Assembly: GCA_027627225.1 (NCBI GenBank)
Contig: CM051040.1
Span: 24,656,134-24,720,133 of the forward strand
Reading direction: 5' to 3'
Source of the DNA: Congeria kusceri
Lineage: Eukaryota; Mollusca; Bivalvia; Myida; Dreissenidae
DNA length: 64,000 nt
Both the position numbers and the translations under genes were made by a program. Each line of letters opens with the position of its first letter. The first letter of the stretch is position 1. Below, in pieces: positions 22,000 through 33,774 of this stretch. Under the pieces are notes generated by a model. The model searched no databases, was not told the origin of the DNA, and saw only the letters and a program-made list of their open reading frames with translations.

Positions 22000-23200
22000 T
22001 TCTGCAGTTAGCTTAGACAAATGTTCCGCAAATCCGACCATATAGAGACCTTTAAATCATAATTTCCGAGGGTTATCACGGAAAGCAACTAACTGATCAC
22101 TGACGTACAGATCAGCATCTGTTTTCTCTTACTGTACGGTAATACACTGTGAAATGTATGTATACGTTTATGTTAAGAAATGAACATATCACACGAACAT
22201 GTTTGTTTTATGGTTTATTTAGTGATGCGATGAGTTTGGTTTGACATGGGGGGGTTAACCTGTCTTCAGAGTGTCTCATTATGAGAAAATGTGTAATTGC
22301 AGGAAAGACACACATCATAGTGTGCGTGGACCGCACATATCAGTTTGTTGAATGCGTTTGATCGTGTATCTTGTACGATGGTATTTCTTGGATTTATAGC
22401 AAGTTTATTGGTGACATTTAACAACACATTGTTAAACAGTACAATATATTAATTAGCTAAGAATGTGTTTCAACAAATTATACGACCCCATTATTGCCAA
22501 AATAAAACGTGACGTTGACACAAAATATTTATCATATGCTTTTCAGTAAGATATTTAATTTTATTAGTGAAATAAAATTGTATATTTTCACTGTTGGAGC
22601 ACTGCAGTGAAAATATAAAAAAACGGACTTTTTCTGAAGATAAAATAGATTAACCTGAACAGTTTTACCTACCTTGGCATTTTTAAATAGATATACAGTA
22701 TGCACAAATATGTTTACAGAAAACACATGATAAATTCAACAAAAACATAATTTAACGACAACGTCGCATAAAATGTGACAGTTTTATCCCGCCATACTGA
22801 TTTTGGAATCATTTACGACGCCATTTATGACTTCATTCATGACGTCAAAATACAATAACTTGTGACATACTCGTATAAGCGTATGTCGTGCAGTTTTATT
22901 TATTTATTGCCCAAAAGCATGAAATAAAAAGAAAATTTGTTGAATTCGGTGTGTGATAGAATTTTATTTCACTCTTGATAACCATTCGTTAAATAAAATT
23001 CGATCATTCACCGAAATCAACAAATATACTTGATATATTCATAAAACCATTCAATCGAAAAGTTTGCAAACTGAAGCGTTAAGCACATGGATAAGTTCTT
23101 TGTTTCTGACATGATAACGTACGTTTACACAACACGACCATAGAATTGTAATTTAATATACTAAATATATCATTAATTCAAAATTGTGTAAATTTAATAC
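22000..23200. other. Non-coding AT-rich stretch
   Basis: No convincing exon, RNA gene or repeat was recognised here. It holds an isolated TGACGTCA near 22840 and a locally inverted pair (ATAAAATTCGATCATTCACCGAA against TTCGGTGTGTGATAGAATTTTAT, about 22945-23020). Confidence 0.4.
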
Positions 23201-23269
23201 CTCGATAACAGACAGCTTTTCCAAACGTTTAACACGTTCCAAAAGTTGCAATTCGTCTTCTTGTATGGA
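23201..23269 (-). CDS. Candidate exon encoding a short coiled coil
   Basis: This 69-nt segment is bounded by acceptor TTGACATTTTAG and donor GAG|GTATTAA. In phase 0 at both ends it reads SIQEDELQLLERVKRLEKLS then VIE, a regular amphipathic heptad pattern (leucines at positions a/d). The gene it belongs to is unknown. It lies between the signal-peptide exon at 20187 and the MSGPSED exon at 37204 on the same strand, so it may be an inner exon of the upstream gene. Confidence 0.6.
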
Positions 23270-23570
23270 CTAAAATGTCAACAAATTGATTTTAAATGCA
23301 TTCAGACTTACACCACATGAAAAGGGTTTTACAATGTTATTTTTTAATTTTAATAATCAACACTATTTAAAGTTGGATGTCGCACGTATAATGACGTTAA
23401 AATGCATCCTTGTAAAATTAATTGTATGTATTTCGATTTACAGGTTATCAACAACAGGATGATTTTGCGCAAAAATATAGAGTACAATTTGTTTGAAAAC
23501 AAACGACATCTCAGCACGAAATAAATTTTAGACAGATTTAATTACATCAGCATGTATATGCATATGTAAC

Positions 23571-23617
23571 TGATTTTCCCAATGCTCCAGGATTTCGACA
23601 ACCACATCTTGCGCATT
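23571..23617 (-). CDS. Weak candidate exon
   Basis: After an acceptor-like CATATTCTAG the minus strand reads NAQDVVVEILEHWENQ. The only donor nearby is the weak CA|GTTACA, giving phase 2, which does not fit the phase 0 start of the exon at 23201-23269. The protein-like character is suggestive only. Confidence 0.3.
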
Positions 23618-23904
23618 CTAGAATATGTTTAAATATATTATGACAAGTCTTCAGATAGTCATATAGTTTGGTATGAATGAAAAATAGAAAAGAAAAAAAA
23701 AAGGAAGTAAAAACAATATAACATAATATAAAATTTATTTGGCATACAACACATTGCATTTTCTAAGCTATGCAGTAAGTAATAAGTAAAAACAAATGTT
23801 TAAAGTATTAGTATTTTACACTTTTTAATTAATGGAATTTATTCACAGAGTTTCCACAGTTCCGGACTAACAAAACTAAATACTTTCTGCAACGAAAAGC
23901 ACAA

Positions 23905-23972
23905 AAACATGCTCGAACCCACGTCCTACAGATCAAAAGTCTGACACGCTAACCACTAAGCCAAAGGGGTTT
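23905..23972 (-). other. tRNA-like sequence (Lys-like), probably SINE-derived
   Basis: On the minus strand a perfect A-box-like TGGCTTAGTGG (23953-23963), an anticodon arm with loop CTTTTGA (anticodon position TTT) and a partial B box GGTTCGAGC (23911-23919) occur in tRNA order. The acceptor ends do not pair, so this is a tRNA-derived relic or SINE head, not a functional tRNA gene. Confidence 0.55.
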
Positions 23973-24517
23973 GCATACTTCATCGTATAATTGAAATGTT
24001 ATGTAAGTGATACAAGTGCTTAAAAATATCGACGAAAAGTGTTACGAACGCTTTATAGTTTTTGCCATTGCAATTGATTTTTTTCCATGAACGGCACAGT
24101 ATTTTCAATGTATTTATGTGCCATGATGGTTATTTTGCTAATTTATATATAATGTAGTTTTCTTTTTGGAATCGGTGTGGAAAATTTAGGAACATGTTAC
24201 GGATGACAATAAGAAAGTAAATGCTGATTAAACTCTAAATTACTGTATATATGATGCAAACATGCGTTCAGTTCATAATGCAAAATCTATAACTAGTTAC
24301 CCTTAGGATATGAATACAACCGATAAAAGGGCATGTTTCACTAAATCACTCAGAGGCTTTCTTTTATGGTCTTGAAAATAATAGTACAAATATTTTGTAC
24401 TAACTGTAATACCCTATATGTATTTCTGATGTAGCTTGCTTTTATAATTAAGACAAAGAAGTAGAGGTGTAAAAACTAAAATAAATTCCAAGTGTCTTCT
24501 ATTTGCTTTTTTCCTTT

Positions 24518-25109
24518 GACAGCCACGCTAGCATGACTTGAAAAAGCTATGTGCGACTAACTCAGTCATCATTTCTTTGATAACTGTCAATGACAGCCAC
24601 GCTAGCATGACTTGAAAAAGCTATGTGCGACTAACTCAATCATCATTTCTTTGATAACTGTCAATGACAGCCACGCTAGCATGACTTGAAAAAGCTATGT
24701 GCGACTAATTCAATCATCATTTCTTTGATAACTGTCAATGACAGCCACGCTAGCATGACTTGAAAAAGCTATGTGCGACTAATTCAATCATCATTTCTTT
24801 GATAACTGTCAATGACAGCCACGCTAGCATGACTTGAAAAAGCTATGTGCGACTAATTCAATCATCATTTATTTGATAACTGTCAATGACAGCCACGCTA
24901 GCATGACTTGAAAAAGCTATGTGCGACTAATTCAATCATCATTTCTTTGATAACTGTCAATGACAGCCACGCTAGCATGACTTGAAAAAGCTATGTGCGA
25001 CTAACTCAATCATCATTTCTTTGATAACTGTCAATGACAGCCACGCTAGCATGACTTGAAAAAGCTATGTGCGACTAATTCAATCATCATTTCTTTGATA
25101 ACTGTCAAT
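24518..25109. repeat. Minisatellite, eight copies of a 74-bp unit
   Basis: Eight near-identical 74-bp units start at 24518, 24592, 24666, 24740, 24814, 24888, 24962 and 25036. The unit opens GACAGCCACGCTAGCATGAC and ends TTTGATAACTGTCAAT. Each junction forms the palindrome CTGTCA-A-TGACAG. Copies differ at only a few positions (CTCAGTC/CTCAATC/TTCAATC; one TTTATTTG), so amplification is recent. No coding frame runs through it. Confidence 0.97.
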
Positions 25110-26004
25110 TAATTAATATGTGAATGTACATGAAAAAGTTCATATATGATTATATATATAGTTATGGAAACAAAAACACAGTAACTTTATTATTATTTTA
25201 GTACATTTTTATATTAGGTAGCAATATAATACATGTACATGCACTACAGAGAAAATGAATGTACCCATTATTAAGGCTGCTATAGTTAGCAACATATAAG
25301 GTGATAATTGTTGCTTTGCCACTTTTCTACCTAGTATACAAAACAATAACAGTTTTTCTTACAACAATACCAAAACTGAGTCTTTTGTTTAAATACACTT
25401 GTTTCTTAAGCTTAAAATAATAAGAAACAAAAACAAACAATAATTATGTTCTGTTTTATATTTTTACATTCATTAAATGAAAATAATTGGTGGCAGTTAT
25501 TAGTTATTGTTCTTTCTGTGTGTGTGCGTGTGTGTGTGTCATACGTACTTGAACTCTCTCTTGTAAATGAGACTGTATCCAATGGAAATGATTTAGTTTG
25601 ATGTTTTTGTTTATTGCTGCTTTTAAATAATCTTCTGACACTATAAAAGTAAATTTCTAGAATGCATAAACATGGCTTCCCTTGTTTTTAGCACTCTGTG
25701 TGTGTGTATATATTACATGTACTTCTTCATCTCTCCATTAATTTATTATGTAGTACAAATTACACGTTAGTAATAATTTTAGATTGTAAAAGTATTGATC
25801 TAAATGTGTTTTTTCCTTTCAAAACGTTCTATATTTATTTTACTTGTTCAGTCATGTATCTGCCTTTATTAATTTTTTTGTCTATGCCTATAAACAGTAA
25901 TTGGTCTAGGAATATTCATTTCATTGCAATATTTGATTATTGTCTATTGTTATATGAATTTTATGTGGAGTATGGGACTTTTTCTATATTTATACTTTTT
26001 ATAG
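25110..26004. other. AT-rich non-coding stretch 5' of the LINE relic
   Basis: It contains a GT microsatellite (25519-25540) and homopolymers. No sequence like the ORF1 at 300-1355 was recognised, so the older LINE copy appears to lack ORF1 here. Confidence 0.45.
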
Positions 26005-27719
26005 ATGTGTAGTAGTAATCTTTACACTGTTTCTTTGAACTGTAGAGGTCTGAATGGAAAATTAAAGAGATTAAAGGTTTTTAACTATTAAAAGAGTTGA
26101 AGACTAATATATATTGCCTACAGGATACACATTTCACTCCTGATATGTACAACACCGTCCATTCTGAATGGGAATATGAATGCCCTTTGAGTTATGGCTC
26201 AACAAATTCTAGAGGTATGTGGTTTTTTTTTTTTACTAAGGGCACTGAGTATAAAAAACATAACTCAATCTTTGACAAATATGGCAACTTTCTTGCACTT
26301 GATATTTCTATGAATGATAATCGCTTTACTCTGTTGAATTTAAACGGTCCAAATTCTGATTCACCTTCCTTTTTCACCGAAATCTTTAAAACTATTGAAA
26401 CATTGGGGAATAAGATCCTTCATTATATGCGGTGATTTTAATCTTGTTTTAAATCCTAAATTAGAGTATTTTAACTACAAAACATTAATAACCCTAAAGC
26501 TCGAAATAAAATATTAGAACTAATTGATTGCTATAACCTTGTAGATCCTTTACGTCTACTTTTCTCAACAACGAAAAGATTTACTTGTCGTAGAACAATT
26601 CCACTCAAACAAGCTAGAGTAGATTTTTTTTCAATTACATCTGACCTTTTACAACATTTTAAATTCACAACAGTTGAGCCAAACCTTCAGTCAGAGCATT
26701 TAATAATTACATTAAATTTAGCTTTTAGTACTTTTAACCATAAAGCAGGGCTATGGATCCATAATAACTCTCTCCTTTCAGACATTGTTTATGTACGGGA
26801 AATTAACGAAACAATTAATGAAGTTAAATTTCAGTATGCAATACCAGTCTATAATTATGAAAAAATAAATGAAATCCCAGACTCTGAGTTACAATTTGTC
26901 ATTAGTGATCAATTGTTTTTGGAAATGGATTTGAGAGGAAAGTCTATTTTATATGGGTCCTACATAAAAAGGCAAACTAAACTTCAAGAAAGAACATTAT
27001 TTAATAAAATCGAACAGTTAGAAGAAAATCTTTCAGGATCACAATTGAAGAATTGGAAAATCTAAGATCTGAACTAATGATTTACAGCAAAAAATATTAA
27101 AAGGAAATATGATTAGGGCAAAATTTCAATGGACTTTGGATGGGGAAAAAGCAACAAAATACGTTTGCAGTTTATAAGAAATTAATGCAATTACAAAAAC
27201 AATATATAAACTAAAAAATGAATACGGAAACGAAATAACTTTCCAAAAGTCTATTCTCAACGCAATTGCAGCTTTTTATCAGTCACTTTATAAAAAAAAG
27301 AAATGAATGTAATGTTGAGGATTTTAATAACTTTGTTAATAATATTAAGTGTCCGAAATTAAATGATAGTGAGTGCAAATCAATTGAAGGCACTATAGAA
27401 GAAGCTTCAATGGTTTTGAAAAATATGTCGAATAATAAAAACCCGGGTATTTCCGGTTTTAGTGCTGACTTTTATAAAATGTTTTGGAAACAAAATTGGT
27501 GTGTTTGTTGTTAGGACCTTAAATGAAGCTTTTATTTAGTGGAAGTTTATCCGTTGCACAAACTCACGGTATTATAACGTGTATACCAAACGGGGATAAA
27601 TCGAGACTTTTTAAACAAAATTGGCGTCCAATCACTCTCTTGAACACAGTGTATAAAATTGGCTCGGGGGCTTATAGCAAATAGACTAAAATTATTTCTG
27701 GACAAATTAATAAGTAATG

Positions 27720-28041
27720 ACTTTTGTTTTATCAAAATTCAGACCTGACAAACGCATACAATTATTCATTGAACTTAGAGTTTCATTTAATGATTGTTCA
27801 GTACCATCCAAAATAACAGTAGTGTCATCTGCAAATTGATACAACTTGTGTTCCATTCCATTAATAGTAACACTTTTAACTGTATCATTATCTTTTAACA
27901 CAATTAACATTTCTGCACAGAGAATAAAGATATAACAATAGAGGGGATCACCTTGCTTGCAGCCCTTTTCGATAGGAAAAAAGTCAGATAATTAACCGCA
28001 TTGTGTAACTGCTGATTTTACATCTTGATTAAAAACTTGAA
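27720..28041. repeat. Left arm of a 322-bp inverted duplication inside the LINE relic
   Basis: The reverse complement of this stretch equals 28243-28564 almost exactly. Its minus strand encodes the same RT piece (start VLKDNDTVKSVTINGMEHKL) as the plus-strand copy at 28374 onward. The spacer between arms is about 201 bp. The arm replaces the codons between ISND and GENTRLIYD of the RT; the junction shares GTTTTATCAAA with the sequence expected there. Confidence 0.93.
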
Positions 28042-28242
28042 TATATTGGATATATTAAGGGAAGATACACTGGGGGAAAACACAAGGTTAATTTACGATA
28101 TAATGCATTATACTGAAGAGAATGAAATACCAGGCTTATTTCTTCTAATTGATTTCGAAAAGGCTTTCGACTCGCTGTCGTGGTCATTTGTACAAAAAAC
28201 ACTTTCTTTTTTTAAAATTTCGGTCCTGACGTAAAACGTTGT

Positions 28243-28564
28243 TTCAAGTTTTTAATCAAGATGTAAAATCAGCAGTTACACAATGCGGTTAATTATCTGA
28301 CTTTTTTCCTATCGAAAAGGGCTGCAAGCAAGGTGATCCCCTCTATTGTTATATCTTTATTCTCTGTGCAGAAATGTTAATTGTGTTAAAAGATAACGAT
28401 ACAGTTAAAAGTGTTACTATTAATGGAATGGAACACAAGTTGTATCAATTTGCAGATGACACTACTGTTATTTTGGATGGTACTGAACAATCATTAAATG
28501 AAACTCTAAGTTCAATGAATAATTGTATGCGTTTGTCAGGTCTGAATTTTGATAAAACAAAAGT
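28243..28564. repeat. Right arm of the 322-bp inverted duplication
   Basis: This is the native copy, in the correct order for the RT domain (palm region up to and beyond QFADDT). The mirrored copy is at 27720-28041. The high identity of the arms compared with the decay of the rest of the ORF means the duplication is much younger than the insertion, or has been homogenised. Confidence 0.93.
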
Positions 28565-29990
28565 GGTATGGATTGGAAAACACAAAAATAGTTCTGACAG
28601 GATAAAAACAATGGAAACTAAAATGGAATCAACAAAGTTTTATAATGCTTGGAATAAACTTTATGTTGACTTGTCAAAAAATTTTGAACTAAAGTGCAGT
28701 GAAAAAATTGGTAAAATGGAAAGTATTTTTAAAAATTGGAAAAGAAGAATATTAACACCAATAGAAAAAAGTGCATAAGTTAAAACCCTTATTATTTCAC
28801 TGTTTAATCATTTGTTTATATCACTACCAAATCCTCCTTATAGCCTTTTAGACTCTATTAAATAATCTCTTGTTAATTTTGTTTGGTATGGGCACAGCAA
28901 AAATTAATGTACTACTCTGGTAAAATATTATTGTGAAGGAGGTTTAAAAAGGATAAACTTGGATGCTTTTATTCCAGCAATGAAATTAACTTGCTTACAA
29001 AGAATTCAATGATTTAATGGGAAATAGGTAGACATCGCAAAACTATACTTTGAAACCAAGAAACTCTTGAATTGTGGATATCATTTGCGTTAAATACTTC
29101 CAATAGAATAACAAATTTGTTTTGGGTAGATGTTTTAAAAAGCTTTACTTATTTTAGCAGTAAATTAGAATTTAATGCAGAATTCCTACATTATCCTCTT
29201 TTTTGCAATCCAGAATTATTGATTGGAAATACAAGCTGTTTCTTTAGGTTATGGTTTGATTCAGGAATATATTGTATAAGAGAATTATTAAATGCAAACG
29301 GATATGTTATGTCTATGAATAAATTAAACACAAAATATAATCTGAATGTGACTTTTCTTTTTTATACCGGTGTTATAAGAGCTATAAAAAAGAAAATGGA
29401 AAAACACGGCATATCATGCTCTAAAACATTAACAGTGAAAAAGCAAACCATTACGCCTTTTTTACCTCCATTGTTTAAACTATTTTTTTTTTAAAGAAAC
29501 TGGAGCTTAAAGATTGTAAAATATTTTAAATAAAAACAGTGAACCCCTTTTAATTCAAACAAAATGGTGTAGAAATGTTAATACAACAATAAATGAAAAA
29601 GAATGGAAGTGTATTTTTGAACTACCCTTTTTAATAACAAAGCAGATTCAGTGGTTTCAATATATACTAATACATACGATATTGGTAACAAATAGTCTTC
29701 TGTAAGATGAACATAACTCCAGAACCCTTATGCAAACAAAGTGAGGAAACATTAGAACATCTTTTTTGGGAAAGTCTGAAATCTAGGGAAATAATTGATG
29801 GCCTTTTCCCAAAACAGTCTTTCCCATTTATTAATAAACACTATTTCTGCTTGGATATACTACAAATTCGTCAAGAACAATAAACAATATCATAATATTT
29901 ACAAAGATGTACATCTACAAGTGCAAAATGAATTCAAGTGTTCCAAGCATAAGTGGCACACATAAATATATAGATATGAGCATGATAATC

Positions 29991-32900
29991 TAAGAAACAT
30001 CTAATTAAATAATAGATCAGAATCTTTTGATAGAGGATGGAAAATCTTCAATTTTATTTTAAATGCAGATTAAATAGTCATTCAATAAATTAAACATTGT
30101 ATATGTAGTATATGGTCTTTGCCACTTTTATTGCACTACAAAAATTAAGTTCAAAATACGTATTTGCTATAAAGACCTAGCTTTAAGTTAAATAACAGTT
30201 AATTTTCTTCTTACCTAACTCCAGTTTTAAAAAATTGTTTTTTTTTAGGACAGTTTATAGTCATTAAGCAATATTCTCCTTTGTTGCTATCCTAAAATAT
30301 CTAACATAAATGCAACTTCACTTTTATACCTTGTATTGATATATGCTTGCTTTTTTTGCTATCACATTTTTCTGAGAATGCAAGAAATGTATTGTTTAGT
30401 ATGCAATATCCTTTCTTCAATAAGAAAACAACAATATTTTCTGATAATGCAAGACAAGTATTATATATAATCCACTTTAAGTTTACTAAGTAGACTATAC
30501 CTAAAGTTTATTAGGTAGGCAGTTTTTCTGTGTTATGCATTTTCTTCTGACACAAGTGTTTTTCTGAGCATACAAGAAATGTATTATATACAAATCATAA
30601 TTGGTGTGTCTTATGGATATGGCATTATTCATTATACTTTCTTTACAGTGCTTTTCACTATGTTGCTTTTTTCATAATGCAAAAAGTGTAGTATAGTTAA
30701 GAAAAGTCTTATTAAAAGTGCCTATTACTGATACTTTTGACATAGTTAACTAGTATGCATGTACCTGTATTTACATTTATTACAACAGAATGCTCATTTT
30801 ACTTTTTGTGTATATCATGCTTATTTATTTACTTACTTTGATTTGTCACAATTAATTGCAATCTATTCGAAATACAATAGCTTGCTCATGCTAATAGCTT
30901 GCTTACGCTAATTTTCTTTCAGGTATTGCTATTACAATTGATTGTACTTGCATTGATGATTTTCATGTATTGTATTTGGTTTGCATATTTTGCTGTTCAG
31001 TTAACCATTAAACTTATTCAGGATTTAAGTTTAGTTCAAAATCGTAATAAAATCAAACTTATCTTATTCTTATATTGCGTTTACTGGACTTAGCTCACTC
31101 TGTGCAAAAATTACTACTAAACTGGTGATAAATATGCACATTTCTAAGGTAACTTACAATAAAATAGACTTGAACTATAACGCAATTTATTTTAAATTTA
31201 TTGAACTTTCATTATCAATTTAATATATATCCAAATACCTTCTGTGTCATAAAGGTATCAAAACAATACAGTATCATGTTCAACGGACCCTTTATAACAC
31301 TTAATGTCACACAGTAAAAGTGTAACTGTAATTTGAAATTTTGAAAATCACAATTTGACTAATAACTAGAAAGATAATCTTTGTAATTGTGGAAATAAGA
31401 AATGTAAATTGCACTTCTGAGAAGAATATTTAAAACAAATAAATGTGTTAATGTTTGGATTTTATAAGCATGCCCTTCTGACAACCAATCAATATGCAAG
31501 GTATGCAAGTATGCGTTGCAAACCATACTATACTCCTCTGTACATATAATACAATTTTCCGTTACTTAGATTTCTGAAAAATGTAAAGTGTGCTTTTCAA
31601 TTTCTAATCATTCATCGGATTTATTACGAAAAAACATAACATAGTAATTACAGTACATGTTTAAACATCATAGTCCGAAACACTGCTCACATAGTACTCA
31701 CATACCTGGTATACATATGATTTATGTATATGCGTTATTTTTAATGTGAATATTTTATTAGTCAACTATATTTGGCCAAGAGCAAAAAGAAAATGAAATG
31801 TTTGTTTCATTAGGATGCTAAGTACTTAACTGCAGTGAAGAAAAGATGGTTGTAATATTGGGATAAATTGTGTGTACTTAGTGCTGTGACTAATCTGTTT
31901 CACGGTTTCAAGACCTTGACTTCGGCTTTACAAATAACATCTTCGCTCAAAAGTGTGACTGAAATGATTTCTTCTTGAATATTTTAAATAAAGCAAAAGT
32001 CTTTTTTTTTCGGGGGGGGGGGGGGAATTATTATGCCTTCCTGCTTTGTGGATAAATTGCTTGCATACGCGCACATAAATAACGGTTATTATATTACTTA
32101 ATAGTTAATGTTGAATGTTTTGAGAAATTAATTTTTGATCAGACTACTAAAAATATATAGTGTACATGAAACCTCAAGTAGTAACTATTTTAATTACGGG
32201 TGCATACACTTGAAGCAGACACAATAATGCTGTTCTGGACATACAGAAAACATGCACCCTGTCTTAAGCAATTATTATTTAAAAATCCGTTATCTTAAAG
32301 ATAATAATTGTTTTAAAAACTCCTTTAAATACTATGCATGAATAATGTAAGTGAAACACGCGTGACTAAATTTATCACATTTCATTGAGTATATTGGACA
32401 TAGCTCATTCTATATTTCACAAATGTTTGGAGATAGCTTAGTATAACATTATGTAAATGCAGATCATATGACAAAAACCAGAATTGCGATTGGTTAAAAA
32501 AAGTACCGTTTATATAGTGATCTATCTCCATTACTTACCTTAGTATAATGCTAAAATATTGTTAAAAATTGTGGACTTAGCTCAAAATGTGACGGAGTAA
32601 TAGTATAACGGGGCTTTCAAATGCAAAATCAAGGACACCAAAATAAAGATCTCGGCAAGACAATTCCAACGATATATATAACTCAATATCTTCAAAAAGT
32701 GAGTTTGCTCACTATAAGACTCATGCGTCGAAATGTGTATTTGAAGTATAAAATTGAATGTAAACGATTCTTTCATTATCTTCCAGTAGTTGCCATTTTA
32801 TTGATGTGATCACATCAGTAATAAAATATTACTTACCCACTATTGAAATTTTGCTCAAATTGAAAAAAAGAGCAGAACGTCATAAATCGAGCGCACTGAT

Positions 32901-33085
32901 TGGTTGAGATATAATTAACCTTTTAGAAAATTCGCAATTTCAGAACAGAAATATTGTATAGGTTGTCGTCCGTTCTTAAATAAGATGGTTGAGAAACGGT
33001 TAGTTAAATCAGTTGGCTTGCAGTGAGTTTGTCACTTGAGGCACAGTGATTAGCGCATTTTGCCATACTAAAGCTAAAAGTACCT
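29991..33085. other. AT-rich non-coding stretch with weak internal repetition
   Basis: From about 30360 to 30700 a diverged block (TTTTCTGA.AATGCAAGAAATGTATT) recurs about four times. A homopolymer junction, T11 then C then G13, lies at 31999-32026. No gene or exon was recognised with confidence. Confidence 0.5.
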
Positions 33086-33119
33086 GGCTGAATTCTTCAC
33101 AATACATTGCAATTAGCCT
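33086..33119 (-). CDS. Weak candidate micro-exon
   Basis: A 34-nt segment lies between acceptor TTCTCTATTGCAG and donor CAG|GTACTT. In the only open frame (phase 2 in, phase 0 out) it reads LIAMYCEEFSQ. The splice sites are good; the length gives little coding evidence. Confidence 0.3.
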
Positions 33120-33519
33120 GCAATAGAGAATCGAAACATTCAAGGCAATGTGTATGTGTGTATGTGTGTATGTAAAAGCGTGTTTTTCTGACAAGACATG
33201 CTCACATATAAATGAAGTCGTTATTTAGTCATGCATTAGATCTTCAATGTATAATAGTATTACAGTAGCATTGTATAGATATAGTGACTTAGAACACACA
33301 GAACTGAAGTGAATCAAGTTACATGGAATGATTTGGTTCCTTTTTATTTTTGCTTTAATAATAATGATGTCATGTTTAAACTTTTGAAAAAAATTTAATA
33401 AACAAAATATTTACAGTGATTCATTGCTATTTATACATGAACAACGATATGTAAAATAACCCTCATTTAATTTGAACTCATAGGCATCTATCTAACTGAA
33501 AGAAACACAAAGTGTACTT

Positions 33520-33618
33520 GCTGTATGATCACTCTGAACGCTGTATTCATGCGAAGGGTTAGTTTGTCCAGTGTTAATACGCACTCTCCACCAACGCCGC
33601 CCATAATGTATGTATACT
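33520..33618 (-). CDS. Candidate exon, frame uncertain
   Basis: A good acceptor (GTTCTTCTACAG, AG at 33619-33620) precedes a less AT-rich stretch. Phase 1 gives EYTYIMGGVGGECVLTLDKL with a possible donor CAA|GTACAC. Phase 2 gives VYIHYGRRWWRVRINTGQTN, continuing to a stop near 33490, as for a last exon. Phase 1 fits the exon at 35669-35708. The function is not recognised. Confidence 0.35.
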
Positions 33619-33774
33619 CTGTAGAAGAACATCGTTCACATTAACATTTTTACATCAACAAAAGCAGTAATGTTCTGAACGATACAGATTTAACAATTTT
33701 TTTGAAATGGAAAAAAAGCATGCGATGTAAATTCATTGATATAATAATTTCATCGTTATGTATATGTGTTAAAC

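Larger units (their letters stand above)
26005..29990 (+). pseudogene. Decayed L1/Tx1-like LINE ORF2
   Basis: A relative of the ORF2 at 4976-8782 can be followed from ATG 26005 (SLNCRGLNGK) to the C-terminal HLFWE block near 29770 and beyond, through many frameshifts and stops. Recognisable pieces are the endonuclease (CLQDTHF, SYGSTNSRG, LNGPNSDSPSFF; 26097-26435), the RT start (ASMVLKNMSNNKNPG; 27266-27514), NWRPITLLNTVYKIG (about 27620), ENTRLIYD to DFEKAFDSLSW (28060-28190), QFADDTTVILDG (28446-28480) and the region after the RT (28580-29490). It keeps QDTH in the endonuclease. An inverted duplication interrupts the RT (27720-28564). No poly(A) tail was recognised. It is inactive. Confidence 0.93.

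Noticed and set aside
23905..23972. Functional tRNA-Lys gene
   Set aside because: The acceptor stem does not pair and the B box is incomplete.
24518..25109. CRISPR-like array
   Set aside because: Units are contiguous with no unique spacers, in an animal genome; it is a minisatellite.
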